Source: Anaerocolumna sp. MB42-C2 (GTDB lineage: Bacteria; Bacillota; Clostridia; Lachnospirales; Lachnospiraceae). Taken from it: a DNA stretch of 64,000 nucleotides. Position numbers and translations under genes: made by a program. The notes beneath the pieces were generated by a model that saw only the letters and a list, made by a program, of their open reading frames with translations, was not told where the DNA came from and ran no database searches. This document shows positions 54,848-62,893 of the stretch, in pieces (the first letter of the stretch is position 1; every line of letters begins with the position of its first letter). The DNA lies in NCBI RefSeq assembly GCF_030913705.1, contig NZ_CP133190.1:372001-436000 (forward strand). The letters are read 5' to 3'.

Positions 54848-55606
54848 CTAAAAGAAATTTTTAATAAAACTTAATCGATGAATAGGGGTAGGCCCTAACC
54901 TTTTTAATACCTCAATATGCTCTTTAGAACCATAACCTTTATTAGATGCGAAATCATACTGAGGAAATATACTGTCATAAGCCACCATGAGACGATCTCT
55001 TGTTACTTTCGCAATGATACTGGCCGCTGCAATCGATATACTTTTTGCATCCCCTTTAATGATTGGTACTTGCCTAATCGTTATTTCCGGTATAGTAACC
55101 GCATCAATAAGTAATATCTCCGGTTTCACTGACAGATTGGCAATCGCCTGACGCATAGCCTCATAAGTTGCCTGTAATATGTTAATTTCATCAATTTTTG
55201 AGGGCGGAATGCTGCCTACACCTACCGCTACTGCCTGCTCCATGATTAAGTCATATAATTCTTCCCTTTTTTTCTCTGATACTTGCTTGGAGTCATTGAT
55301 ATAAAGTATATTGCAATCTTTGGGTAATATTACCGCTGCCGCTACAACGGGGCCTGCCAAAGGCCCCCGTCCAACTTCATCAATACCACAAATGTATGTA
55401 TATTCATTGTATTTATTCTCATACACTTTCATCTGTTCGGATCTTTTTTGCTCCTTTATCAGTTTTTCTCTCTCTCTGTCAAATTTCTGAATTAATTTTA
55501 TAACACCGGTTCGGGTATCAGATCTATATTTATTAATAATATCGTCAAGTTTACTTGCATCCGTTAACTCTAATTCATTTTTAATATCACTAATTTTAAT
55601 ATCCAA
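54848..55606 (-). CDS. rnhB: Ribonuclease HII
   Basis: Cuts RNA in RNA-DNA hybrids, including single ribonucleotides in DNA. The catalytic core starts at ICGIDEVGRGPLAGPVVAAAV (Asp76, Glu77) and includes NDSKQVSEKKRE, SIAAASIIAKVTRD. There is an N-terminal extension of about 65 residues, rich in charge and helical, seen in several clostridial RNases HII. 252 residues in total. Confidence 0.95.
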   Translation of the reverse strand: MDIKISDIKNELELTDASKLDDIINKYRSDTRTGVIKLIQKFDREREKLIKEQKRSEQMKVYENKYNEYTYICGIDEVGRGPLAGPVVAAAVILPKDCNILYINDSKQVSEKKREELYDLIMEQAVAVGVGSIPPSKIDEINILQATYEAMRQAIANLSVKPEILLIDAVTIPEITIRQVPIIKGDAKSISIAAASIIAKVTRDRLMVAYDSIFPQYDFASNKGYGSKEHIEVLKRLGPTPIHRLSFIKNFF

Positions 55607-55623
55607 AATAATTCTCCTTTTCC

Positions 55624-56214
55624 TTAGTTACTTAAGAAACCAAACCGATTAAGCGGCCAGACGCGAACCCATGCTTTACCGATAATTGCTGATTTGGATA
55701 CATTACCGACCGCAGGATCCCTGCTATCCATACTATGATTACGATTATCCCCTAACACAAAATACTCATTATCTCCAAGCACAATTGGTCTTTCTGCTAT
55801 TCCTTCCCTGTCAAGAGAAATCTCTTCTTTGCCATAGTGTTCATCCAATAATTCATTGTTAATGTATATCTTTCCATCAAATATCTGTACTGTCTCTCCC
55901 GGCAGTCCGATGATTCTTTTAATATAAAAAATATCTTTAGTATCATCTTCCGGAAAAACAACGATATCAAAACGGTGAGGTTTCATAAAATGATAAGATA
56001 ACTTATCGACGATTAAGTTATCCTGATTGGAAAGCGTATTCTCCATAGACTGACCGAGGACCTGCGTCCTTTGGCCGACAAAATGTAAAATTAAGAAAGT
56101 AGAAAGAATAACTAATAGAATATAAAACAATATATGCAGGCTCTCTGAAGCAATTTTCTTTGCTTTCTCACTATTGCTTCCATCGTTTAATTCTAAATTT
56201 TGTTGTTCTGACAC
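55624..56214 (-). CDS. lepB: Signal peptidase I, copy 1
   Basis: Membrane serine/lysine protease cleaving export signal peptides. 196 residues with an N-terminal span (about 27-45), the catalytic Ser in LGQSMENTL and Lys in FYIKRIIGLPGE, plus VLGDNRNHSMDSRDP. A second signal peptidase I gene lies at 57163, with rbgA between them. Confidence 0.94.
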   Translation of the reverse strand: MSEQQNLELNDGSNSEKAKKIASESLHILFYILLVILSTFLILHFVGQRTQVLGQSMENTLSNQDNLIVDKLSYHFMKPHRFDIVVFPEDDTKDIFYIKRIIGLPGETVQIFDGKIYINNELLDEHYGKEEISLDREGIAERPIVLGDNEYFVLGDNRNHSMDSRDPAVGNVSKSAIIGKAWVRVWPLNRFGFLSN

Positions 56215-56238
56215 ATTACCACCGCTTTCTAATCAAAA

Positions 56239-57096
56239 TCAATTCGTTTCAGAAATCTCAGGAAACTCTAAAGTGATATTACCTAATCTTCCATTCCTGA
56301 AGTCATCCATAACAAAACCGGCTGCTTTATTTAAGTCTAATTCACCGCCCTTAATTCTGCAAGCCCTTTTTTCTGCAATACGGCTTAAAGTTTCTATGGC
56401 TGAATCATTCTCTTCAATTCCGTAACGTCCTGCCAGGTACCCATTGTAGTTGTTTAATAAAAAGTTTATTAACTCGATGGACAGTTCATAAATATTCAAT
56501 ATTTCTTCCCGAATAGATCCAATAAAAGCCAGTTTTAAACCAACTGCCTGATCTTCAAATTTAGGCCATAAAATTCCGGGAGTATCTAAAAGTTCTATGG
56601 TTTTATTTATTTTAATCCATTGTTTTCCTTTGGTTACACCAGGTTTATTACCAGTTTTTGTAGCCGCTTTGCCAGCTATACTATTAATGAAAGTTGATTT
56701 ACCAACGTTTGGTATCCCTACGACCATAGCACGAAGCGGGCGATTTAAAATACCTCTTTTTCTGTCTCTTTCAATTTTTTCCTTGCAGGCATTCTGAACA
56801 ACATCATTTACTTTTCTAACCCCGTTTCCGTTTTTAGAATTTACCAAGGTCACATAATATCCCTTACTTTCAAAATAAGCCTTCCAATTTTCTGTATGTT
56901 TTTCATCAGCTAAATCATATTTATTTAATAAAATAACTCTTGATTTATTTTTCGCCATTTCATCGATATCTGGATTTTTACTGCTAAGCGGAATCCTTGC
57001 ATCAACCAGTTCTATCACTACATCAATTAATTTCATATCTTCCTGCATCATACGTTTCGCTTTTGTCATATGACCGGGGTACCATTGAAAATGCAT
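56239..57096 (-). CDS. rbgA: Ribosome biogenesis GTPase RbgA (YlqF)
   Basis: A circularly permuted GTPase for late 50S assembly, 285 residues. The order is G4 (LLNKYDLAD) before G1 (VGIPNVGKSTFINSI) and then G3 (DTPGILWP), as in the family; the N-terminus MHFQWYPGHMTKAKRMM is also typical. It lies between the two lepB genes. Confidence 0.95.
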   Translation of the reverse strand: MHFQWYPGHMTKAKRMMQEDMKLIDVVIELVDARIPLSSKNPDIDEMAKNKSRVILLNKYDLADEKHTENWKAYFESKGYYVTLVNSKNGNGVRKVNDVVQNACKEKIERDRKRGILNRPLRAMVVGIPNVGKSTFINSIAGKAATKTGNKPGVTKGKQWIKINKTIELLDTPGILWPKFEDQAVGLKLAFIGSIREEILNIYELSIELINFLLNNYNGYLAGRYGIEENDSAIETLSRIAEKRACRIKGGELDLNKAAGFVMDDFRNGRLGNITLEFPEISETN

Positions 57097-57162
57097 TCTT
57101 TTTCCTCCCTTTTATTGTTATTGGAGTTTTTATATATCAATTAAAATTTTTATTGATTTTAA

Positions 57163-57795
57163 TTACTCTTGTACCGTTTCTTCAACTGTTTCTAAAGAGT
57201 TGTTTCCACCTGAACTATTTTTATTGTGTATATTATTTATAAAATCAAAATTATTAGTACGTATCCATGCCTTACCAACGATGTCATCAAATAATATATT
57301 ACTAATATTGGCAAATCGACTATCTTCACTGTTATTTCGATTATCACCTAATACAAAATATTCATTGTCATCGAGCTTAATTTCTTCAGCAGCAAGCCCA
57401 CTGTTTTTTATAGGTTCTGTAATAAAAGGTTCTGAAAGAATTTCTCCGTTAATACGAATATGACCATTTTCAATTTGAATCTTTTCTCCCGGAAGACCAA
57501 TAATTCTTTTAATATTAAAATAACTATGTTCTTTATTCGTTTGTTTAAATACAATTACATCAAAGCGTTTTGGTTTTGCAATCTTATAAGCAAATTTATT
57601 TATAATGATTTTATCCTGATCCTTTAAAGTTGTTTCCATTGACTCACCTAACATGGTAGTTTTTTCCAAAGCGTAATTCACTATGGTATATGCTATTGAA
57701 ACCACAATAACAATCTCAATAATCCAAATGATTATGCTGACAATAATTTTTTTAACGAAAGGTTTCTTACTATCTCTATCAAAATCAAATTCCAT
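57163..57795 (-). CDS. lepB: Signal peptidase I, copy 2
   Basis: A second type I signal peptidase, 210 residues, with Ser in LGESMETTL, Lys in NIKRIIGLPGE, and VLGDNRNNSEDSRFANIS. The N-terminal membrane span is around residues 18-40. It has a Ser/Asn-rich C-terminal tail (NKNSSGGNNSLETVEETVQE) not found in copy 1. Copies 1 and 2 are clearly paralogues. Confidence 0.93.
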   Translation of the reverse strand: MEFDFDRDSKKPFVKKIIVSIIIWIIEIVIVVSIAYTIVNYALEKTTMLGESMETTLKDQDKIIINKFAYKIAKPKRFDVIVFKQTNKEHSYFNIKRIIGLPGEKIQIENGHIRINGEILSEPFITEPIKNSGLAAEEIKLDDNEYFVLGDNRNNSEDSRFANISNILFDDIVGKAWIRTNNFDFINNIHNKNSSGGNNSLETVEETVQE

Positions 57796-57846
57796 ATCTA
57801 ACTCCTATAAAACCAACGGATTGGTCAGTTCACTTCCTATGTTAAA

Positions 57847-57875
57847 AAGGGACAATACCTAAGTAGTTGTCCCTT
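57847..57875 (-). terminator. Terminator after rplS
   Basis: AAGGGACAA pairs with TTGTCCCTT, followed on the minus strand by T5 (CCCTTTTT). It lies 30 bases past the rplS stop and before the second lepB. Read-through may still feed lepB. Confidence 0.7.
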
Positions 57876-57903
57876 CTCGTTTTTTTGTTCATTCTGTAAT
57901 GAA

Positions 57904-58251
57904 TTATTTTACGATTTCTTTAACTTTTGCTTTCTTACCTACTCTATTACGTAAATAAGTTAACTTAGCTCTTCTAACTTTACCATATCTGATAACTTCA
58001 ATCTTCTCTACACTTGGAGAATGTAATGGCCAAGTCTTTTCAACGCCAATGCCGTTAGATGACTTTCTTACTGTAAAAGTTTCTTTCGCGCCACCGTTTT
58101 GTCTTTTTAAAACAGTACCTTCAAATATCTGAGTTCTTTCACGGTTACCTTCTTTTACTTTAGCATATACCTTTACAGTATCGCCTACATTAAAACTAGT
58201 TACGTTTTCTTTGAGCTGAGCAGCTTCAATGTTCTTAATAATATCGTTCAT
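57904..58251 (-). CDS. rplS: 50S ribosomal protein L19
   Basis: A 115-residue ribosomal protein at the 30S/50S interface. Family stretches [23 protein letters not shown] and [10 protein letters not shown] are seen. It has its own promoter, a structured leader (58273-58367) and terminator (57847), so it can be controlled independently of trmD/lepB. Confidence 0.97.
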   Translation of the reverse strand: MNDIIKNIEAAQLKENVTSFNVGDTVKVYAKVKEGNRERTQIFEGTVLKRQNGGAKETFTVRKSSNGIGVEKTWPLHSPSVEKIEVIRYGKVRRAKLTYLRNRVGKKAKVKEIVK

Positions 58252-58272
58252 TTTGTGACCTCCTTAATATTT

Positions 58273-58367
58273 AGATGTTCTTAATACCTTGCCTGCCGGA
58301 TATGTAATACCCTGTCCCAAAATCAGAAAAGCGGTGTATCAGAGGACCATCCCATCTCACAACATCT
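58273..58367 (-). ncRNA. Structured rplS 5' leader, L19-leader-like
   Basis: On the minus strand AGATGTT (58367 to 58361) pairs with AACATCT (58279 to 58273), enclosing about 80 bases with further possible stems (GTCC with GGAC; GGTAT with ATATCC). Ribosomal-protein L19 leaders that bind the protein for autoregulation are known in Firmicutes. The pairing is visible; identity with the Rfam L19 leader is inferred. Confidence 0.5.
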
Positions 58368-58368
58368 T

Positions 58369-58397
58369 ACTTTAACATATTCATTTATCGATTGCAA
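58369..58397 (-). promoter_or_regulatory. Promoter of rplS
   Basis: On the minus strand TTGCAA is followed after 17 bases by TAAAGT, a moderate sigma-A match, upstream of the structured leader. Confidence 0.45.
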
Positions 58398-58431
58398 GTA
58401 TTTTATAATGTTCCAGGCATATTTTTATTAC

Positions 58432-58593
58432 TTACTGTTCACTCCTCTGGAAAAAGCTGCTGCTTCGCAAACAATAACAGACTTTGCGATGTACACAAAA
58501 CGCATGGGAAGCGTTCCTACACTGCAATTCTCCGGTTTTCTGTGACAATACACTCTCAAAAAACACGTCGCGTTGTTGCCTGTAAACAGTAAC
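58432..58593 (-). repeat. Dispersed repeat family 2, copy 2, with inverted ends
   Basis: A 162-base element that in the minus orientation matches the copy at 51688 along its length (about three quarters identical by eye). Its ends TTACTGTTCAC (58432) and TGTAAACAGTAA (58581) form an imperfect terminal inverted repeat, as expected for a non-autonomous transposon-like element. It lies between trmD and rplS. Confidence 0.75.
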
Positions 58594-58617
58594 TTTTATC
58601 TTGCACTAAATATTTCG

Positions 58618-58694
58618 CTTTTATACAATATATCCAGCTTTTATACAATTTATCCAGTCTTTATACAATAAACAGTCTTTATACAATCTATCAG
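58618..58694. repeat. Four tandem repeats of about 20 bases next to the trmD stop
   Basis: Units at 58618, 58638, 58658 and 58676 share CTTTTATACAATNTATCCAG, of length 20, 20, 18 and 19. The last unit ends at the base before the trmD stop. It may be a slippage-prone repeat or a transcription/RNA-processing site. Confidence 0.75.
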
Positions 58695-59519
58695 TTATTC
58701 GACCGGTTTATTCAGGTAATCAAATAAAAACTTCTTTTCTCTAACGGTAAGTACTGCCTTTTCCAGCAGATCAGGTCGTGTTTTCGCCGTCCGAAGAATC
58801 GATTGTTGTTTTCGCCATTCTTCTATTTTGGCATGATGTCCGGATAATAGAATATCTGGAACGGATTTTTCCATAAAAACCTCCGGTCTCGTATATTGGG
58901 GATATTCTAATAAATTATCCTGAAATGATTCAAATTCTGCAGATACATCATTATTTAATACTCCCGGTACTAATCTGGCAATGGCATCAATCATAACCAT
59001 AGAAGGTAATTCCCCTCCTGTCAGAACGTAATCTCCAATGGAAACATAATCAGTAACAATCATCTCGAGTATCCGTTCATCAATACCCTCGTAATGTCCA
59101 CACAAGAATATTAAATCTTCCTCTTTCGCAAATTCTTCTGCCATCGTTTGATTGAATACGCTCCCCTGAGGGGTTAGATAAATTACCCGGGTTTTTTTAG
59201 GGCATAGATTTATGGTATTTATATCATCATACTCCGTAGTATGATGATTTCCATTTGTAAATTCCGCTGAATTTTTCTCGGTTCGGATTAATTCTTCTAC
59301 ATATTGGTGGGCACGGTATACCGGCCCGGGTGCCATTACCATACCCGCACCTCCGCCGTAGGGATAATCATCCACCCTATTATGTTTATTTTCTGAAAAA
59401 TCACGGATATCTACCGCCTTAAGGGACAAAAGTCCTTTTTCCAAGGCTCGTCCAATAATACTTGTATTAAGCCCCTGCTCTACCATTTCAGGAAATAAAG
59501 TCAAAACATAAAAATTCAT
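58695..59519 (-). CDS. trmD: tRNA (guanine-37-N1)-methyltransferase
   Basis: Methylates G37 of tRNAs reading CNN and GGN codons. 274 residues of the SPOUT fold; IYLTPQGSVFNQ, LCGHYEGIDERI and SIGDYVLTGGELP are the binding-knot loops. It follows rimM by 12 bases, the standard pairing. Slightly longer than the usual 240-250 owing to a mid insertion (GNHHTTEYDDIN). Confidence 0.96.
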   Translation of the reverse strand: MNFYVLTLFPEMVEQGLNTSIIGRALEKGLLSLKAVDIRDFSENKHNRVDDYPYGGGAGMVMAPGPVYRAHQYVEELIRTEKNSAEFTNGNHHTTEYDDINTINLCPKKTRVIYLTPQGSVFNQTMAEEFAKEEDLIFLCGHYEGIDERILEMIVTDYVSIGDYVLTGGELPSMVMIDAIARLVPGVLNNDVSAEFESFQDNLLEYPQYTRPEVFMEKSVPDILLSGHHAKIEEWRKQQSILRTAKTRPDLLEKAVLTVREKKFLFDYLNKPVE

Positions 59520-59531
59520 GAAAACTCCTTC

Positions 59532-60038
59532 CTAAATTAAACCGGGCAAAACATGAACTTTAATTATTTTATTGGTAACATCAACATCTAAGATACATTC
59601 CTTGATAGACGGCAATAAAACTTCTTTGCCTTCTTTTGTTTTTACAATATACACATCGTTTGCACCTGTTGCCATTACTTCCGTTAATTCACCTAATTCA
59701 GTTCCCTCTTCCGTAATTACTTTTGAACCGATAATATCATATATAAAATATTCATCTTGTTCAAGTTTAACGGCATTTTCTCTGGTAACAAGCAGGTCTT
59801 TACCTTTATATTTTTCAATATCATTTATATTATCAATTCCCTTGAATTTAAGAATGGCCTGTTGTTTAAAAAACTTCACTCCCTCTACTTCAAGTTCTAA
59901 CTGTTCTTTTCCTGTATCTAATATAACATGCTTCAAAGTTTTAAATCGATTAATATCGTCAGTTGTAGGGAAAACTTTCACCTCTCCACGGATACCATGG
60001 GTAGAAGATATTACTCCAACTCTTATATACTCGTTCAT
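59532..60038 (-). CDS. rimM: Ribosome maturation factor RimM
   Basis: Protein for 30S head assembly, acting on the uS19 region. 168 residues with the N-terminal domain [26 protein letters not shown] and the C-terminal PRC-barrel ([22 protein letters not shown]). It is preceded by a hairpin-rich gap of about 180 bases and followed by trmD. Confidence 0.95.
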   Translation of the reverse strand: MNEYIRVGVISSTHGIRGEVKVFPTTDDINRFKTLKHVILDTGKEQLELEVEGVKFFKQQAILKFKGIDNINDIEKYKGKDLLVTRENAVKLEQDEYFIYDIIGSKVITEEGTELGELTEVMATGANDVYIVKTKEGKEVLLPSIKECILDVDVTNKIIKVHVLPGLI

Positions 60039-60078
60039 TACGGCTCCAATCTGTTCCTGGTTTTATTTATATGACAAA

Positions 60079-60197
60079 ACAAGAACCCATGCCAATAAGG
60101 CTAGTCCGATAAGACTGGGTTCTTGTAAAATATAACGGAATCTTTAAAAGGATTCCGTAATTAAACAAAGCTTCTGCTCTAGCATTCGACCTTTGTT
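60079..60197 (-). ncRNA. Three consecutive hairpins between khpA and rimM
   Basis: On the minus strand: AACAAAG/CTTTGTT (60164-60197); ACGGAATC/GATTCCGT (60135-60158); and ACAAGAACCCA/TGGGTTCTTGT (60079-60126, 11-bp perfect arms with two small hairpins, AGTC/GACT and GCC/GGC, inside). They lie between khpA and rimM within the transcript. The last could be a terminator or a compact three-way RNA element; the whole may be a regulatory RNA. I do not recognise it. Confidence 0.5.
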
Positions 60198-60215
60198 TTT
60201 TAGTTGGAAATTTAT

Positions 60216-60446
60216 TTATTGTAGTATCTCAACTACAACTTTTTTATCATCCTTTGTAGCTGCTGCTTTAACAACTGTACGAATGGACTTTGCAATACGG
60301 CCTTGTTTTCCAATGACTTTTCCCATATCTTCAGGGGCCACTTTCAATTCAACAATAATAGACTTATCGGTTTCCTTCTCAGTTACAACAACTTCTTCAG
60401 GGTGATCAACGAGTGATGTAGCAATTACTTTAACTAATTCTTTCAT
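60216..60446 (-). CDS. khpA: KH-domain RNA-binding protein KhpA (YlqC)
   Basis: A 76-residue KH protein, conserved between rpsP and rimM in Firmicutes. The signature GKVIGKQGRIAKSIRTVV holds the GXXG loop (GKQG). In Streptococcus KhpA pairs with KhpB to bind RNAs. Overlaps none of its neighbours. Confidence 0.9.
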   Translation of the reverse strand: MKELVKVIATSLVDHPEEVVVTEKETDKSIIVELKVAPEDMGKVIGKQGRIAKSIRTVVKAAATKDDKKVVVEILQ

Positions 60447-60522
60447 TACTCTTCACCTCCACTGGAATGTGAAATGCATAGTACAAAACTGTACGATCCT
60501 TGTAGCAACTAATCCGTAAACA

Positions 60523-60768
60523 TTATTTTGTAATGCCTGCTTTTTTAAATAAATTACCAACTGTTTCAGTAGGTTGAGCACCATTTGATAACCATTTTTT
60601 AGCTGCTTCTTCATTAACATTAAAAGCACTTGGTTCCTGAGTTGGATCATAAGTACCAATCTCTTCAATAAACTTACCATCTCTTGGTGATCTGGAATCA
60701 GAAACTATGATTCTATAGAAAGGAGCCTTTTTTTGTCCCATTCTCTTTAATCTAATTTTAACTGCCAT
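60523..60768 (-). CDS. rpsP: 30S ribosomal protein S16
   Basis: 81 residues starting [31 protein letters not shown], the classic S16 N-terminus. The start ATG 60768 has AAGGAGG eight bases upstream; the frame runs three codons further but lacks a better site. Part of the rpsP-khpA-rimM-trmD series. Confidence 0.97.
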   Translation of the reverse strand: MAVKIRLKRMGQKKAPFYRIIVSDSRSPRDGKFIEEIGTYDPTQEPSAFNVNEEAAKKWLSNGAQPTETVGNLFKKAGITK

Positions 60769-60800
60769 TGTATTCACCTCCTTATATTAATATCTCTTAA

Positions 60801-60894
60801 TATAACTTATCAGAAGATGCCTTTTATCTTTCCATAAAAGACGCTGTGTTGCGCCGTGCATCCGATTATAGGAAATATGGTCTTATTCCTATAA
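60801..60894 (-). repeat. Two-hairpin repeat family 1, copy on minus strand between rpsP and ffh
   Basis: Reading on the minus strand: TTATAGGAAT-like hairpin (60866-60894), TCGG spacer, ACGGCGCAACACAGCG, then TTTTAT...ATAAAAGGCATCTTCTGATAAGTTAT, the same order as the copies at 11417-11572, with point changes. It separates ffh from rpsP and could reduce transcription flow between them. Confidence 0.75.
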
Positions 60895-60960
60895 TATAAA
60901 TTATATATTAAGTCTCTATTGTAAAAGTTATAACAAATAGTTTGTATAACATACAACCAA

Positions 60961-62310
60961 TTAAAACCCAAAGGGCAACTTAAATCTTCCTCGTTTTGCT
61001 CCCTTGCCGCCCATCATGCCGGAAAATTGTTTCATCATTTTTTTCATCTGTTCGAATTGTTTTACCAGCTTATTTACTTCACTGATATCAACTCCGGCAC
61101 CTTTTGCAATACGTTTTTTTCTGGATGGATTAATGATATCCGGATTAGCACGTTCTGCTTTGGTCATGGAATAAATAATTGCTTCAATACCGGAAAGAGC
61201 ATTTTCATCAATTTCCGTATCTTTTAATCCACCACCCATACCACCGGGCATCATCTTTAAAATATCACCGATGCCGCCCATTTTTTTAATTTGCTGCATC
61301 TGTTCCAGGAAATCATTAAAGTCGAATTCGGCTTTTTTGATTTTCTTCTCTAATTGCCTTGCTTTATCTTCATCAAAATCAATCTGTGCTTTATCTATTA
61401 AAGTCAGGATATCTCCCATGCCTAAAATTCTGGATGCCATACGGTCCGGGTAAAATTGCTCCAAATCGGATAATTTTTCACCCATACCAACATAAAGAAT
61501 AGGCTTCCCTGTTACGGCACGAATGGAAAGAGCAGCACCACCTCTGGTATCACCGTCTAATTTCGTTAAAATTACACCATCAATACCAATTTTATTATTA
61601 AACATCTCCGCAACATTCACGGCATCCTGCCCGGTCATGGAGTCAACTATTAATATAGTCTGATGTACATTAACATTCTCTTTAATCTCGATTAACTCAT
61701 TCATCATATCTTCATCTATATGAAGTCGGCCGGCTGTATCTAAAATAACAACATTATAATTATTTTTAGAAGCATGTTCAATCGCAGCTTTGGCTATATT
61801 AACGGGTTTGTGTTTATCACCCATAGTAAATACGGGAACACCCTGTTTATCTCCATTGATTTGGAGTTGCTCAATCGCAGCCGGTCTGTAAATATCACAG
61901 GCCGCTAAGAGCGGTTTTTTGCCTTTGGATTTAAATTTGCCAGCCAGTTTTGCTGTCGTAGTGGTTTTACCTGCCCCCTGAAGACCACACATCATAATAA
62001 CGGTGATTTCATTACCGGGTTTGAAAGATATTTCAGTGGTTTCTGAGCCCATCAGATTAACCATCTCTTCATTAACAATTTTAATTACCATCTGTCCCGG
62101 AGTTAAACTTGACATAACATCCTGACCAACTGCTCGCTCCTGAACGGATTTTATAAAATTCTTAACAACCTTAAAGTTAACATCTGCTTCCAGCAAAGCC
62201 ATCTTTACTTCTTTTAAAGCAGTAGCAACATCTGCTTCTGATAAACGTCCTTTGCCTCTCAGGTTCTTAAATACATTCTGTAATTTTTCGGATAGGCTAT
62301 CAAATGCCAT
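60961..62310 (-). CDS. ffh: Signal recognition particle protein Ffh
   Basis: GTPase that binds signal sequences and SRP RNA, 449 residues. NG domain with GLQGAGKTTTTAKLA near residue 104, TAGRLH and TKLDGDTRGGAALS, then the methionine-rich M domain (GGIGDILKMMPGGMGGG...MKKMMKQFSGMMGGKG). Start ATG 62310 follows CAGGAGG. Follows ylxM by about 90 bases. Confidence 0.97.
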   Translation of the reverse strand: MAFDSLSEKLQNVFKNLRGKGRLSEADVATALKEVKMALLEADVNFKVVKNFIKSVQERAVGQDVMSSLTPGQMVIKIVNEEMVNLMGSETTEISFKPGNEITVIMMCGLQGAGKTTTTAKLAGKFKSKGKKPLLAACDIYRPAAIEQLQINGDKQGVPVFTMGDKHKPVNIAKAAIEHASKNNYNVVILDTAGRLHIDEDMMNELIEIKENVNVHQTILIVDSMTGQDAVNVAEMFNNKIGIDGVILTKLDGDTRGGAALSIRAVTGKPILYVGMGEKLSDLEQFYPDRMASRILGMGDILTLIDKAQIDFDEDKARQLEKKIKKAEFDFNDFLEQMQQIKKMGGIGDILKMMPGGMGGGLKDTEIDENALSGIEAIIYSMTKAERANPDIINPSRKKRIAKGAGVDISEVNKLVKQFEQMKKMMKQFSGMMGGKGAKRGRFKLPFGF

Positions 62311-62400
62311 GCACAACCTCCTGATTATTATCACATCTCAAATCGAGAATACAACTGTATTAAAATTTACAATAGTTAGCTGGGTTAGTTTCCTTGTAAA

Positions 62401-62772
62401 CTATAAATCTTTTAATATTTTATCTGATATCATGATTATCTCTTCCAGGCAGTTATGATGATTTGTTTCCATCATTTGTTCAGATATTTCCTTAATCTGA
62501 TTTACTTTTGCTTTTGTCTCTTCAAACTTTTTCACCAGACAAAGCTTTTCTTCATAATCCTTTAACTGTCTGCTGCAACGTTTTACGATATCATATACTC
62601 CCTGCCTGCTGATGCCTTGATCTTCTGCTATCTCACTTAAGGACAAGTCATTCAGTATATAATCTTCAAATACGTGTTTATTATGGTTTTTTAACAATTC
62701 ACCGTAGAAATCAAATAAAATCGAAAGTTCCACTTTTTCTTTAAGTTTATCGTCCATAACCATATCTTTCAT
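62401..62772 (-). CDS. ylxM: YlxM family helix-turn-helix protein
   Basis: 123 residues, with a sigma-70 region 4-like helix-turn-helix (YILNDLSLSEIAEDQGISRQGVYDIVKRCSRQLKDYEEKL). YlxM precedes ffh across Firmicutes and is thought to regulate SRP synthesis. A dyad of 11-7-11 bases overlaps its transcription start, a candidate operator or leader structure. Confidence 0.9.
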   Translation of the reverse strand: MKDMVMDDKLKEKVELSILFDFYGELLKNHNKHVFEDYILNDLSLSEIAEDQGISRQGVYDIVKRCSRQLKDYEEKLCLVKKFEETKAKVNQIKEISEQMMETNHHNCLEEIIMISDKILKDL

Positions 62773-62780
62773 TTCAGCAC

Positions 62781-62809
62781 CACCTGTAAAGCATTTTTCT
62801 TTACAGGTG
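62781..62809. promoter_or_regulatory. Dyad overlapping the ylxM-ffh transcription start
   Basis: CACCTGTAAAG (62781-62791) and CTTTACAGGTG (62799-62809) are perfect 11-bp arms around seven bases, immediately after the -10 box. The arm nearer ylxM carries the AGGTGG that serves as its ribosome-binding site, so the hairpin could hide it, or a repressor could bind the dyad. Confidence 0.6.
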
Positions 62810-62811
62810 AT

Positions 62812-62840
62812 AGTATAACTTTTTTTAAATGGTTTGTCAA
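62812..62840 (-). promoter_or_regulatory. Sigma-A promoter of ylxM-ffh
   Basis: On the minus strand TTGACA (62840 to 62835) and TATACT (62817 to 62812), 17 bases apart. Confidence 0.8.
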
Positions 62841-62893
62841 GTTATTTTCTTGTCATTATTTTTTACTTTTTCTTTAAGTAATAGTATTGTTTT

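Noticed and set aside
60453-60680. Minus-strand ORF overlapping rpsP in another frame
   Set aside because: It is an out-of-frame reading of rpsP and its downstream gap.
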